In this document: positions 7,063-14,001 of the stretch, one piece after another | Layout of the letters: each line of letters begins with the position of its first letter | Numbering within the stretch: the first letter of the stretch is position 1 | DNA from: Gemmatimonadota bacterium | GTDB taxonomy: Bacteria; Gemmatimonadota; Gemmatimonadetes; Gemmatimonadales; GWC2-71-9 | Assembly (NCBI GenBank): GCA_016880225.1 | Contig: JAEHDT010000024.1 | Coordinates: 1 to 22,229, forward strand | Length of the DNA stretch: 22,229 nt | Direction: 5' to 3' | Program-made: the position numbers and the translations under genes | The notes under the pieces: model-generated | Database searches by the model: none | Told to the model about the DNA's origin: nothing | What the model saw: the letters and a program-made list of their open reading frames with translations, nothing else

Positions 7063-8186
7063 CCGAATCGGGCGACGTCCGGCGCTATCGCGCCAACCTC
7101 CAGGGCGAGATCGACGGTGCCGCCTTGTACCGCGCGCTCGCGGACGCCGAGGCGCAGCCACAGCTCGCCGAGGTGTACCGCCGGCTCGCGGGCGTAGAGG
7201 AGCGGCACGCCGCGGCGTGGGAGGAGCGGCTGCGCGCAGCGGGCGGCGGGGTCCCGCCGCGGCGGGCCGGGTGGCGGACACGGGCGCTGGCCTGGCTGGC
7301 GCGGCGCTTCGGGCCCCAGGTGGTGCTGCCGACCGTGGCGTCGCTCGAGCGGGTGGACTCGAGTCAGTACGATCGTCAGCCCGAGGCCCGCCCGGGCGGG
7401 CTGCCGGGGCAGGAGCGCTCTCACGCCCGGCTGCTACAGACGATCATCGGCCCGGGCCGCGGGCTCGAGGGCAGCTCGCTCGTACGCCTCGAGGGCCGGC
7501 ATCGCTCGGTGGGCGGCAATGCGCTGCGCGCGGCGGTGCTGGGAGCGAACGACGGGCTGGTCTCGAACCTGAGCCTGGTGATGGGCGTCGCGGGCGCCGA
7601 GTTGTCGGGCAAAGGCATTTTGGTCACCGGCATCGCGGGGTTGCTCGCGGGGGCCGGCTCCATGGCGCTGGGGGAGTGGCTCTCGGTGCAGAGCTCCCGC
7701 GAGCTGTACGAGAGCGAGATCGCGACGGAAGCGGCCGAGCTCGCCGCCGTGCCGGAGGAGGAAGAGGAGGAGCTCGCCCTGATCTACCAGGCGAAGGGGC
7801 TACCCGAGGAGCAGGCGCGGGCGCTGGCCCGGCGGCTGATCGCGAACCGCGAGAACGCACTCGACACGCTCGCGCGCGAGGAGCTCGGAATCGATCCGCG
7901 TGAGCTGGGCGGGTCTGCCTGGGAGGCCGCCGTCACGTCGTTCATTTTGTTCGCGCTCGGTGCCATCGTGCCGCTCGCGCCGTTCTTTTTCCTCGCGGGG
8001 TCGAGGGCCGTGATCGTCAGCCTCTCGGTGAGCGCCATCGCGCTGTTTCTGATCGGCGCCGGCATCACGCTCCTCACGCGAAGAGGAGTGGTCGCGTCGG
8101 GTCTGCGGCAGGTTTCGTTCGGGCTCGCTGCGGCGGGGTTGGTGTACGGCATCGGCCGCCTGATCGGGGTGTCGCTCGCGGGCTAG
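7059..8186 (+). CDS. Ferritin-like/VIT1 fusion, putative iron or manganese exporter (MbfA-like)
   Basis: This 375-residue protein joins an N-terminal rubrerythrin-like domain (about 1-150) to a C-terminal VIT1/CCC1 membrane domain. The first part shows likely di-iron ligands: E17, the ExxH pair in VEERH, a later acidic residue, and a second ExxH in QERSH. The second part has the VIT1 hallmark GGNALRAAVLGANDGLVSN at about residue 155, GAGSMALGEWLSV, and an acidic cytoplasmic loop rich in glutamate (EEEEEE-like) before two further membrane helices. MbfA-type proteins of this layout export ferrous iron across the inner membrane. The 4-nt overlap with the HDAC-family gene implies joint expression. 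It converges on the kelch gene with a 14-nt gap and no obvious terminator. Confidence 0.9.
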   Translation: MTESGDVRRYRANLQGEIDGAALYRALADAEAQPQLAEVYRRLAGVEERHAAAWEERLRAAGGGVPPRRAGWRTRALAWLARRFGPQVVLPTVASLERVDSSQYDRQPEARPGGLPGQERSHARLLQTIIGPGRGLEGSSLVRLEGRHRSVGGNALRAAVLGANDGLVSNLSLVMGVAGAELSGKGILVTGIAGLLAGAGSMALGEWLSVQSSRELYESEIATEAAELAAVPEEEEEELALIYQAKGLPEEQARALARRLIANRENALDTLAREELGIDPRELGGSAWEAAVTSFILFALGAIVPLAPFFFLAGSRAVIVSLSVSAIALFLIGAGITLLTRRGVVASGLRQVSFGLAAAGLVYGIGRLIGVSLAG

Positions 8187-8200
8187 CCGAGCCCGCTCTC

Positions 8201-9115
8201 TCAGGGCGCGAAGACGTCCACGGCATCGGTCTGCGCGAACCCGGCCCGCGGACCCCCGCCGATCACGTACAGTTTCCCGGCTAGCGCGGCGGCGCCAAGG
8301 CCGTGACGCGCCGTGGGCAGCGCCGGCGCCGCGCTCCAGCGGTCGGCCGCCGGATCATACACCTCGTGGCTTGCGAACACCGCGTTCCGGGTCTCACCGC
8401 CCACTACGTGGATCTTGCCGTCCAGCACGGCCACCGCCAGGCCGCCGCGCCGGGTCGGCATCCGCGCGCGCGTGATCCAGCGGTCGGTCGCGGGGTCGTA
8501 CGCCTCGACCGCGTCGTAGTTGCGGTCAGGGTCGAACGGCCGCCCGCCGATCGCGTACACGAGCCCACCCGCCGCGGCCGCGGCGAGATGGTCCCGCACG
8601 GTCGGAATCGGCGCTGCTTCGCGCCAGCGGTCGGTGGCGGGGTCGTAGATAGCCGTCGCCCGGACCAGCTGCCGGCCCGCGCCCCACCCGCCCACGACGA
8701 TCAGCTTGCCGCCGACGGCAGCCGCGCCCGACGCGCCGCGCGGCTCCGGGAGCGGCGCCCGCGGCTCCCAGCGGTTCGCGCGCGCGTCATAGAGCCAGAG
8801 CGTGCGCTCCGGGACGAAGCTCTGCCCGGCGAGCCCACCCACAGCGTACAGGGTGTCGCCCGCGACGGCGAGCGGCATATGGTGGCGCGGGGCAGGGAGG
8901 TCCGCGATCCGCTCCCAGCGGTCCGACGCGGGGTCGTAGCGGAACGCGGCGGCGGTGGGCCGGCTGGTGCGGTCGATCCCTCCGGCGACGTATATCCTGC
9001 CGCGCAGCACCGCGGCGGAGAGCTCCTGTATCGGCTCGGGGAGCGGCGCGGCGGAGGACCAGCGGCCGTCGCTCGCGACGAGGGCGGCCGCAGCCAGGAG
9101 GAGCGGGAGTCGCAT
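8201..9115 (-). CDS. Exported kelch-repeat beta-propeller protein
   Basis: This 304-residue protein has a short hydrophobic N-terminus (about 1-17, MRLPLLLAAAALVAS) typical of a signal peptide, without a lipobox. It is followed by six kelch repeats of roughly 48 residues. Each has the GG doublet (AGGIDR, VGGLAG, VGGWGA, IGGRPF, VGGETR, IGGGPR) and a YDPATDRW-like strand, so a six-bladed propeller is expected outside the cytoplasm. No catalytic residues of galactose oxidase are apparent; a binding or scaffold role is likely. The start at 9115 shares bases with the kgd stop (TGATG), so the gene is translationally coupled to a cytoplasmic TCA-cycle enzyme, an odd pairing. Confidence 0.88.
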   Translation of the reverse strand: MRLPLLLAAAALVASDGRWSSAAPLPEPIQELSAAVLRGRIYVAGGIDRTSRPTAAAFRYDPASDRWERIADLPAPRHHMPLAVAGDTLYAVGGLAGQSFVPERTLWLYDARANRWEPRAPLPEPRGASGAAAVGGKLIVVGGWGAGRQLVRATAIYDPATDRWREAAPIPTVRDHLAAAAAGGLVYAIGGRPFDPDRNYDAVEAYDPATDRWITRARMPTRRGGLAVAVLDGKIHVVGGETRNAVFASHEVYDPAADRWSAAPALPTARHGLGAAALAGKLYVIGGGPRAGFAQTDAVDVFAP

Positions 9116-12100
9116 CAGGCGGCGAACGCCGCCGCCACGATGCGCGCCTGCTCCGCTTGGTGGGCCGCCGGGTACCCTTCCGCGGGGCTCGAGCGCTCGG
9201 GGCGGGCGATCGCCCGGAGGGTGACCGTGTCGGGGACGAGATCGCGCAGCTGCGGCAGCATGAACTTCTGGGGCCCCATGTTGCGGGGCTCCTCTTGCAC
9301 CCACACGATCTCGCGCAGGTTCGGATAGCCGCGGACCAGCGCCGCCAGCTCGTCGCCGGGGAACGGGTAGAGCAACTCCACGCGCCCGATCGCCACGTGC
9401 GTGGCGAGGGCCCGCGCCGGCGCGAGCGTGAGGTCGTAATACACCTTGCCGCTGCACAGGATGAGCCGGCTCACGGCGTCGCGCCGCTCGACCGCGGCGT
9501 CGTCGAGCACCGGCCGGAACCGCCCCGTGCTCAGGTCTTCCAGCCGGGAGCTCGCCTGCGGCAGGCGCAGCAGGCTCTTGGGCGTGAACAGCACCAGCGG
9601 CCGCAGCTCGGGGTGGCGGGCCTGGCGGCGCAGCAGGTGGAAGTACTGGGCCGCCGTGCTGCAGTTCGCGATCCGGATGTTGCCGTCGGCGCCGAGCGCC
9701 AGGAACCGCTCGACGCGGGCGCTCGAATGCTCTGGTCCCTGGCCCTCGTAGCCGTGCGGCAGCAGCAGCGTGAGGCGCGACGTCTGCCGCCACTTGGCGA
9801 GCCCGGCGATGAGGAACTGGTCGATGATGACCTCGCCGCCGTTCGTGAAGTCGCCGTACTGCGCCTCCCACAGCACCAGCGTCTCCGGCGCCGCGGCCGC
9901 GTAGCCGTACTCGAAGCCGAGGCAGGCGAACTCGGAGAGCGGGCTGTTGTGCAGCTCGAACGGCGCTCGCGCCCCCGGCAGGTTGTGGATCGGCGCGTGG
10001 CGGCGCCCGTCCCGGGCGTCGTGCAGCACCAGGTGCCGCTGGCTGAACGTGCCGCGCTCGGTATCCTGCCCGGTGAGCCGGAGCGCCGTTCCCTCGGCGA
10101 GGAGCGACGCGAAGGCCAGCGCCTCGGCGTGCGCCCACTCGATCTGCCCTTCGGTGAGTGCGGGGCGCCGCCGCTCCAGCTGCTTCAGCAGCTTGGGGAT
10201 GACGTTGAAGCCCTGGGGCACCGCGAGCAGCTGCTCGTTGAGCGTCGTGAGCAGCGGCGCGCTCACCGCGGTGTCGGGCTCCGCCACCTTCGCCTGGGCG
10301 GTCGAGATGCGCTGCGGCTCCTCGCCCGTCCCCTCACGCAGGTGCGCCTTGAGCGACTGCTGGATCTCCGTGAGCCCCTGGTACATCTGCTCGGCCTCGG
10401 CGGCCGCCTGGGCGGCGTCCACAACACCTTCACGGGCGAGCTGCTCGGCGTAGCGCTGACGCACCGTCGGAGTCTGTTTGATCCGCTCGTACATCAACGG
10501 CTGGGTGTACGCCGGCTCGTCGCCCTCGTTGTGGCCGTGCCGCCGGTAGCCCACCACGTCGATCACCACGTCGCCGTGGAACTCGGCGCGGTACAGCATC
10601 GCCAGCCGGGCGGCGGCGAGGCACGCTTCCGGATCGTCGGCGTTCACGTGGATGATCGGCACGTCGAAGCCCTTCGCCAGGTCGCTCGAGTAGTCGGTGG
10701 AGCGCCCTTCCTTGGGGTCGGTGGTGAAACCGAGCTGGTTGTTGCCGATGAGGTGGATCGTGCCGCCGGTGGTATAGCCCTTGAGGCGCGCCAGGTTGAA
10801 CGTCTCCGCCACGATGCCCTGTGCCGCGAACGAAGCGTCGCCGTGGATCAACAGTGGGAGGGCCACCGTCCGGTCGTGAATCGCGTCCTTGCCGCGGCGG
10901 TTCGTCTGGTTGGCGCGCGCCCGCCCCTCGACCACCGGGTTCACCGCCTCGAGATGGCTCGGGTTCGGGGCAAGGGTGATGTTGACGGGCTTCCCGGCGG
11001 CCGTCTGGTACACGCCATCGGCCCCGTGGTGGTACTTCACGTCGCCCGTGCCGCCTTCGGGAGTGAGGGTCTCCTCCACGTTGCGACCGCCCTCGAACTC
11101 CGCGAAGATCGTTTCGTACGGCAGGCCGACGATGTGCGCCAGCACGTTCAGCCGGCCGCGGTGCGCCATGCCGAGCACGATCCTCCGCGCGCCGCCGGCG
11201 CCGGCGAGCTCGATCGTCTCATCGAGCACCGGTACCAGCACGTCGAGCCCCTCGATCGAGAAGCGCTTCTGGCCGAGGTACGCCTTGTGGAGGAAGTGCT
11301 CGAGCGTCTCGACCGCGGTGAGCCGGGCGAGCAGCTTGCGCTTCCGCTCGGGCGCGAGCGGCTGGCGGTGCTCCCCCGACTCGATCACCCGGCGCAGCCA
11401 TACGCGCTCCTGGTGGCTCCCGATGTGCTCGACCTCGTAGGAGATCGTGCCGCAGTACGTCTCCTGCAGCTTCGGATACGCCTCCGCCAGTGTCCGTCCC
11501 GGGACGTAGATCCGCAACACGTCGGCGGGGATCCGGGCCATGATCTCGGGGCTCAGGCCGAGCGGTCCAGGATCGAGGGCCGGATCGCCCGGCGGGTCCG
11601 ACCCGAGCGGGTCGAGCCGGGCGGCCAGATGGCCGAAGTTGCGGATCGCCTTGACGAGGGCCATCGCGGCGGCCACGTGCTTCAGGTCGTCGGGGGACGA
11701 GGGATGGACGACGGGGGACGGAGCCTCGACCGTCACCGCTCGTTCCACGGCCACCGTGCCCCGTTCCGTCACGCCGAGGCTCTGGAAGACGGCACCGTAG
11801 AAGCCCTCGTCCCCCTGCAGCAGCCCGTCGAGCCGCCGCAGGAACATCCCCGACTCGGCGCCCTGGATGACGCGGTGGTCGTAGGTCGAGGTGACCGTCA
11901 TGATCTTCGCGGACCCGCTCTGGCGGATGGCGCCGGTCGCGATGATCGAGCCCTGGCCTTTCATGAGGCGCGGCACCGAGGCGACCGTCCCGATGGTGCC
12001 GGGGTTCGTGAGGGTCATCGTCGCGCCCGCGAAGTCGTCGGGGACGAGCCGGTTGGTGCGCGCCTTCTCGACCAGCGTTTCGTACGTCGCGTGGAACGCG

Positions 12101-12714
12101 GCGAAGTCCATGCCCTCGGCGTGCCGGATGACGGGCACGACGAGCGCGCGGCTCCCGTCCTTCTTCTGGACGTCCACGGCGAGGCCGAGGTTGACGCCGC
12201 CGGGATCGAGGCGATGCGGCTTGCCGTCCACCTCCTGGAGCGCATGCGTCATCACCGGGAAATCGCGCGCCGCGCGTGCGATCGCAAAGCCGATCAGGTG
12301 CGTGAACGAGACCTTCTTGCCTCGGGCGGCGAGCTGCGCGTTCAGCTCCGTCCGGCGCGCGTCCAGCACGTCGACTGCGATGTCGCGGAATGACGTCGCC
12401 GTGGGGACGGACAGGGAGTCCGTCATATTCTGGACGAGACGGGCGGCGGGGCCGGTGATGGGCGTCAACCCGCCGGCGCTCGGAGAAACGGGCGCGGGAC
12501 TCGGCGGTGCAGCGGGGAGGCCTGCGCCCTGCTGCCCGCTCCCCGCTCGGAGCACGTCGGCGCGCTCCGTCGGAATGACGGGCAGCTCGGCGAGCTTGCC
12601 GTTGTCGAACAGCTGCCGCCACTCCTCGCCCACGGAGGAGGGATCCCGCAGGTACTGCTCGTACATCACCTGCACGAACGCGGCGTTGTGCGTGCCGAAT
12701 ACGAACTCGCTCAC
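9115..12714 (-). CDS. kgd: Fused 2-oxoglutarate dehydrogenase E1 / succinyltransferase E2 (Kgd/OdhA type)
   Basis: This 1199-residue protein has the Kgd/OdhA layout. Residues 1-45 are the E1o N-terminal helix (EFVFGTHNAAFVQVMYEQYL), followed by an Ala/Pro-rich linker to about 90. The E2 acyltransferase core spans about 95-330 with YDHRVIQGAESG (H280, Q284). A second linker follows, then E1 from about 365 to the end. E1 motifs include GMAHRGRLNVL (H518), NPSHLEAVNP, the thiamine-diphosphate site GDASF (D626) with IGNNQLGF, and HGYEGQGPEHSS. No lipoyl domain is visible. Q284 in place of the usual HxxxD aspartate is normal for this fusion family. It decarboxylates 2-oxoglutarate and feeds succinyl-CoA formation with separate lipoyl-E2 and E3 proteins. 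The GTG start at 12714 gives the expected N-terminus and lies 7 nt after a TACATT box. Confidence 0.95.
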   Translation of the reverse strand: MSEFVFGTHNAAFVQVMYEQYLRDPSSVGEEWRQLFDNGKLAELPVIPTERADVLRAGSGQQGAGLPAAPPSPAPVSPSAGGLTPITGPAARLVQNMTDSLSVPTATSFRDIAVDVLDARRTELNAQLAARGKKVSFTHLIGFAIARAARDFPVMTHALQEVDGKPHRLDPGGVNLGLAVDVQKKDGSRALVVPVIRHAEGMDFAAFHATYETLVEKARTNRLVPDDFAGATMTLTNPGTIGTVASVPRLMKGQGSIIATGAIRQSGSAKIMTVTSTYDHRVIQGAESGMFLRRLDGLLQGDEGFYGAVFQSLGVTERGTVAVERAVTVEAPSPVVHPSSPDDLKHVAAAMALVKAIRNFGHLAARLDPLGSDPPGDPALDPGPLGLSPEIMARIPADVLRIYVPGRTLAEAYPKLQETYCGTISYEVEHIGSHQERVWLRRVIESGEHRQPLAPERKRKLLARLTAVETLEHFLHKAYLGQKRFSIEGLDVLVPVLDETIELAGAGGARRIVLGMAHRGRLNVLAHIVGLPYETIFAEFEGGRNVEETLTPEGGTGDVKYHHGADGVYQTAAGKPVNITLAPNPSHLEAVNPVVEGRARANQTNRRGKDAIHDRTVALPLLIHGDASFAAQGIVAETFNLARLKGYTTGGTIHLIGNNQLGFTTDPKEGRSTDYSSDLAKGFDVPIIHVNADDPEACLAAARLAMLYRAEFHGDVVIDVVGYRRHGHNEGDEPAYTQPLMYERIKQTPTVRQRYAEQLAREGVVDAAQAAAEAEQMYQGLTEIQQSLKAHLREGTGEEPQRISTAQAKVAEPDTAVSAPLLTTLNEQLLAVPQGFNVIPKLLKQLERRRPALTEGQIEWAHAEALAFASLLAEGTALRLTGQDTERGTFSQRHLVLHDARDGRRHAPIHNLPGARAPFELHNSPLSEFACLGFEYGYAAAAPETLVLWEAQYGDFTNGGEVIIDQFLIAGLAKWRQTSRLTLLLPHGYEGQGPEHSSARVERFLALGADGNIRIANCSTAAQYFHLLRRQARHPELRPLVLFTPKSLLRLPQASSRLEDLSTGRFRPVLDDAAVERRDAVSRLILCSGKVYYDLTLAPARALATHVAIGRVELLYPFPGDELAALVRGYPNLREIVWVQEEPRNMGPQKFMLPQLRDLVPDTVTLRAIARPERSSPAEGYPAAHQAEQARIVAAAFAA
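11685..11719. repeat. Period-7 tandem repeat inside kgd, in the E2-E1 linker
   Basis: Five consecutive 7-base units fill this stretch. GGGGGAC occurs identically at 11692-11698 and 11713-11719, and the units GGTCGTC, GAGGGAT and GGACGAC are partial matches. On the coding strand the stretch encodes part of the Pro/Ser/Val linker (residues about 333-344, near PSPVVHPSSP) between the acyltransferase and E1 domains. The reading frame is kept because the array is compatible with a 21-base period. Confidence 0.55.
12521..12548. repeat. Period-7 tandem repeat inside kgd, in the N-terminal linker
   Basis: Four contiguous 7-base units are present: CCTGCGC at 12521, CCTGCTG at 12528, and two exact CCCGCTC copies at 12535 and 12542. 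They encode the Gly/Gln/Ala part (near residues 56-65) of the flexible linker between the N-terminal helix and the E2 core. Sequence differs from the other two heptamer arrays but the period is the same. Confidence 0.5.
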
Positions 12715-12721
12715 GAAGGGA

Positions 12722-12727
12722 AATGTA
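12722..12727 (-). promoter_or_regulatory. Putative -10 box (TACATT) of kgd, leaderless type
   Basis: On the minus strand TACATT is followed by 7 nt and then the GTG at 12714. No Shine-Dalgarno is present. The position supports both the GTG start and a leaderless transcript. Confidence 0.5.
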
Positions 12728-12735
12728 ATCAAGCG

Positions 12736-12741
12736 TATATT
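12736..12741 (+). promoter_or_regulatory. Putative -10 box (TATATT) of the beta-lactamase-like gene, leaderless type
   Basis: TATATT is followed by 7 nt (GGGCGCC) and then the ATG at 12749. It faces the kgd box eight bases away, giving a 34-bp divergent promoter region. Confidence 0.5.
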
Positions 12742-12748
12742 GGGCGCC

Positions 12749-13258
12749 ATGAAATGGTTACGCCCCCTCGCCGCGCTCGCAGCCGGGATCCCGCTCGCGG
12801 ACGGCTCGCCGTTCTCGGTAGGGAAGGCGGACGACTCGGACTCGACGCTGTACACGCGCGTCGGCCGCAGGGCGTCGCTGCGCGAGCTGCTGGACCTGAT
12901 GATCACGCGCTCTTCGAACCTCGCCACCAATCTCCTGATCGAGCGTGTGGGGGCGGAGCGGGCGCAGCGCACCGCGCGGATGCTGGGAGCGTGGTCCGTT
13001 CAGGTGCTGCGCGGTGTGGAGGACGACAAGGCCTACCACGCAGGGCTCAACAACACCACCACCGCCCGCGATCTCGGCGCGCTACTCGGCGCGATCGCCG
13101 GCCGCCGCACGGCGAGCGGGCCGTCCTGCGATTCCATGCTTGCGATCCTCGGTCGCCAGGAGTTCAACGAAGGGATCCCCGCCGGCGTCCCGCCGGGAAC
13201 CGGCGTGGCGCACAATCTGGTGGCGGACGTGTCGCGGCTGGTGTACGCGGCTCGCTAG
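12749..13258 (+). CDS. Truncated class A beta-lactamase-fold protein lacking SxxK and KTG segments
   Basis: The 169-residue ORF starts with a signal-like stretch (about 1-17) and then passes directly into the middle of a beta-lactamase2/serine-hydrolase domain: DGSPF, DDSDSTLY, and ITRSSNLATNLLIERVG with S55-S56-N57 at the SDN position. E91 in RGVED may correspond to the omega-loop glutamate, with LNNTTTARDL following. About 70-80 residues that normally lie between the signal peptide and DGSPY, including the nucleophile motif SxxK, are missing. Near the end, GVAH passes straight into ADVSRLVY, omitting about 40-45 residues that normally include KTG. The frame is intact across both joins. It cannot be a working serine hydrolase. 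It may be a decaying pseudogene, a non-enzymatic remnant or an assembly artefact. Its stop shares CTAG with the convergent DinB-like gene. Confidence 0.65.
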   Translation: MKWLRPLAALAAGIPLADGSPFSVGKADDSDSTLYTRVGRRASLRELLDLMITRSSNLATNLLIERVGAERAQRTARMLGAWSVQVLRGVEDDKAYHAGLNNTTTARDLGALLGAIAGRRTASGPSCDSMLAILGRQEFNEGIPAGVPPGTGVAHNLVADVSRLVYAAR

Positions 13259-13800
13259 TTCATCTTCATCCCCGGCATCGGCTGGCTGGACGGCGGGACC
13301 AGACCTTTCATTCGCAGATACACAACCACGTTTCCGTAGTGCTCCCAGGTGTGCCACAGGTTCCAGTTCAGCATGCCGAACTTGGTCCTGCCCTGGCCCG
13401 ACTTGGCCATCGCTGTGCCCGACGCGTCCGTCAGCGCGTCGTAGGCACCGTCGCAATACGCGAACGCCGCCTTGAGCGCGGCGACCAAGTCGGCCTTGGC
13501 GGACAGCGTATTCTCGATCTGTCGGTACGCCGCCTTCCTGGTCTCACCCTTGGCAGGAGCGCAGAGGTTGTACTGATCGTCGGCCACGTGCGCCACCTGC
13601 TGGCCAAACGTGCGCACATCGGGGGACGGCTTGAAGCCGTACTCGGCCTCGGGCATCTCGTCTGCTGCCTTGATGAAGTAGTCTCTGACGGCCTGGTAGT
13701 CCGACCTGACTTCCGCGCTGAGGGGGCTCTGTTGCGCCCGACCCAACGCTCCGCCGCCGGTGATCGCCATGATGAGCGCGACTGCTAGCAATCGGTTCAT
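13255..13800 (-). CDS. Exported DinB-superfamily protein
   Basis: This 181-residue protein has an N-terminal signal peptide (about 1-22, ending near GRAQQ) and a DinB/YfiT-like four-helix bundle. The three likely metal-binding histidines are H71 in QVAHVADDQ, and H150 and H154 in WHTWEHYGN. DinB proteins are metal-dependent thiol-transferase-like or unknown enzymes; the exported form is common in some soil phyla but its role is not known. The C-terminus ends in a methionine-rich PMPGMKMN tail. The ATG at 13800 is fixed by a GGAGGG site 6 nt upstream. The stop overlaps the stop of the beta-lactamase-like gene. Confidence 0.85.
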   Translation of the reverse strand: MNRLLAVALIMAITGGGALGRAQQSPLSAEVRSDYQAVRDYFIKAADEMPEAEYGFKPSPDVRTFGQQVAHVADDQYNLCAPAKGETRKAAYRQIENTLSAKADLVAALKAAFAYCDGAYDALTDASGTAMAKSGQGRTKFGMLNWNLWHTWEHYGNVVVYLRMKGLVPPSSQPMPGMKMN

Positions 13801-13806
13801 GTGTGA

Positions 13807-13812
13807 CCCTCC
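13807..13812 (-). promoter_or_regulatory. Ribosome-binding site of the DinB-like gene
   Basis: GGAGGG on the minus strand ends 6 nt before the ATG at 13800, a normal Shine-Dalgarno. This gene therefore does not follow the leaderless pattern seen at several other leading genes. Confidence 0.7.
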
Positions 13813-14001
13813 AGGCGTTACGATGGGTGGTCGCGGCCCCGCCATTCCGCACCACCCAGGCTAGCGCTCGCCGGCGAGTTCTGAAAGGACATTTGTACGA
13901 CGTTTTGGGACTTGAGCGCTGCCAGGCCCTAGCGAAGGTGGCGTCCTCATGGGTACTGAAGATGACGGCTTGGGGCACGGCGCTCGCGGGCCGCGGCGAG
14001 C
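13813..14001. other. Longest intergenic stretch of the window, no gene recognised
   Basis: This region lies between the DinB-like start and the VWA stop. It should hold the DinB-like promoter and the end of the VWA transcript. I found no convincing hairpin followed by a T tract. Short open frames here have no recognisable protein sequence. It is slightly less GC-rich around 13885-13920 (a patch with ATTTGTACGACGTTTTGGG), which may mark a promoter, but no clear -35/-10 pair could be chosen. Confidence 0.4.

Noticed and set aside
5167..7281. 704-codon minus-strand open frame opposite the HDAC-family gene
   Set aside because: It spans two real plus-strand genes and part of yggT. Its translation is low in complexity and shows no motif.
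8187..8200. Terminator between the Er-VIT1 and kelch genes
   Set aside because: The 14-nt convergent gap has no inverted repeat or T tract.
9157..12393. Very long open frame (1078 codons) on the plus strand opposite kgd
   Set aside because: The opposite strand encodes an unmistakable Kgd protein with all E1 and E2 motifs. The antisense product is Arg/Gly/Val-rich with no recognisable domain, as expected from GC-rich codon bias.
12749..13258. Frameshift as the cause of the short beta-lactamase-like protein
   Set aside because: The missing segments are not encoded in any other frame nearby, and the frame is continuous across both joins. Deletion or assembly error fits better.
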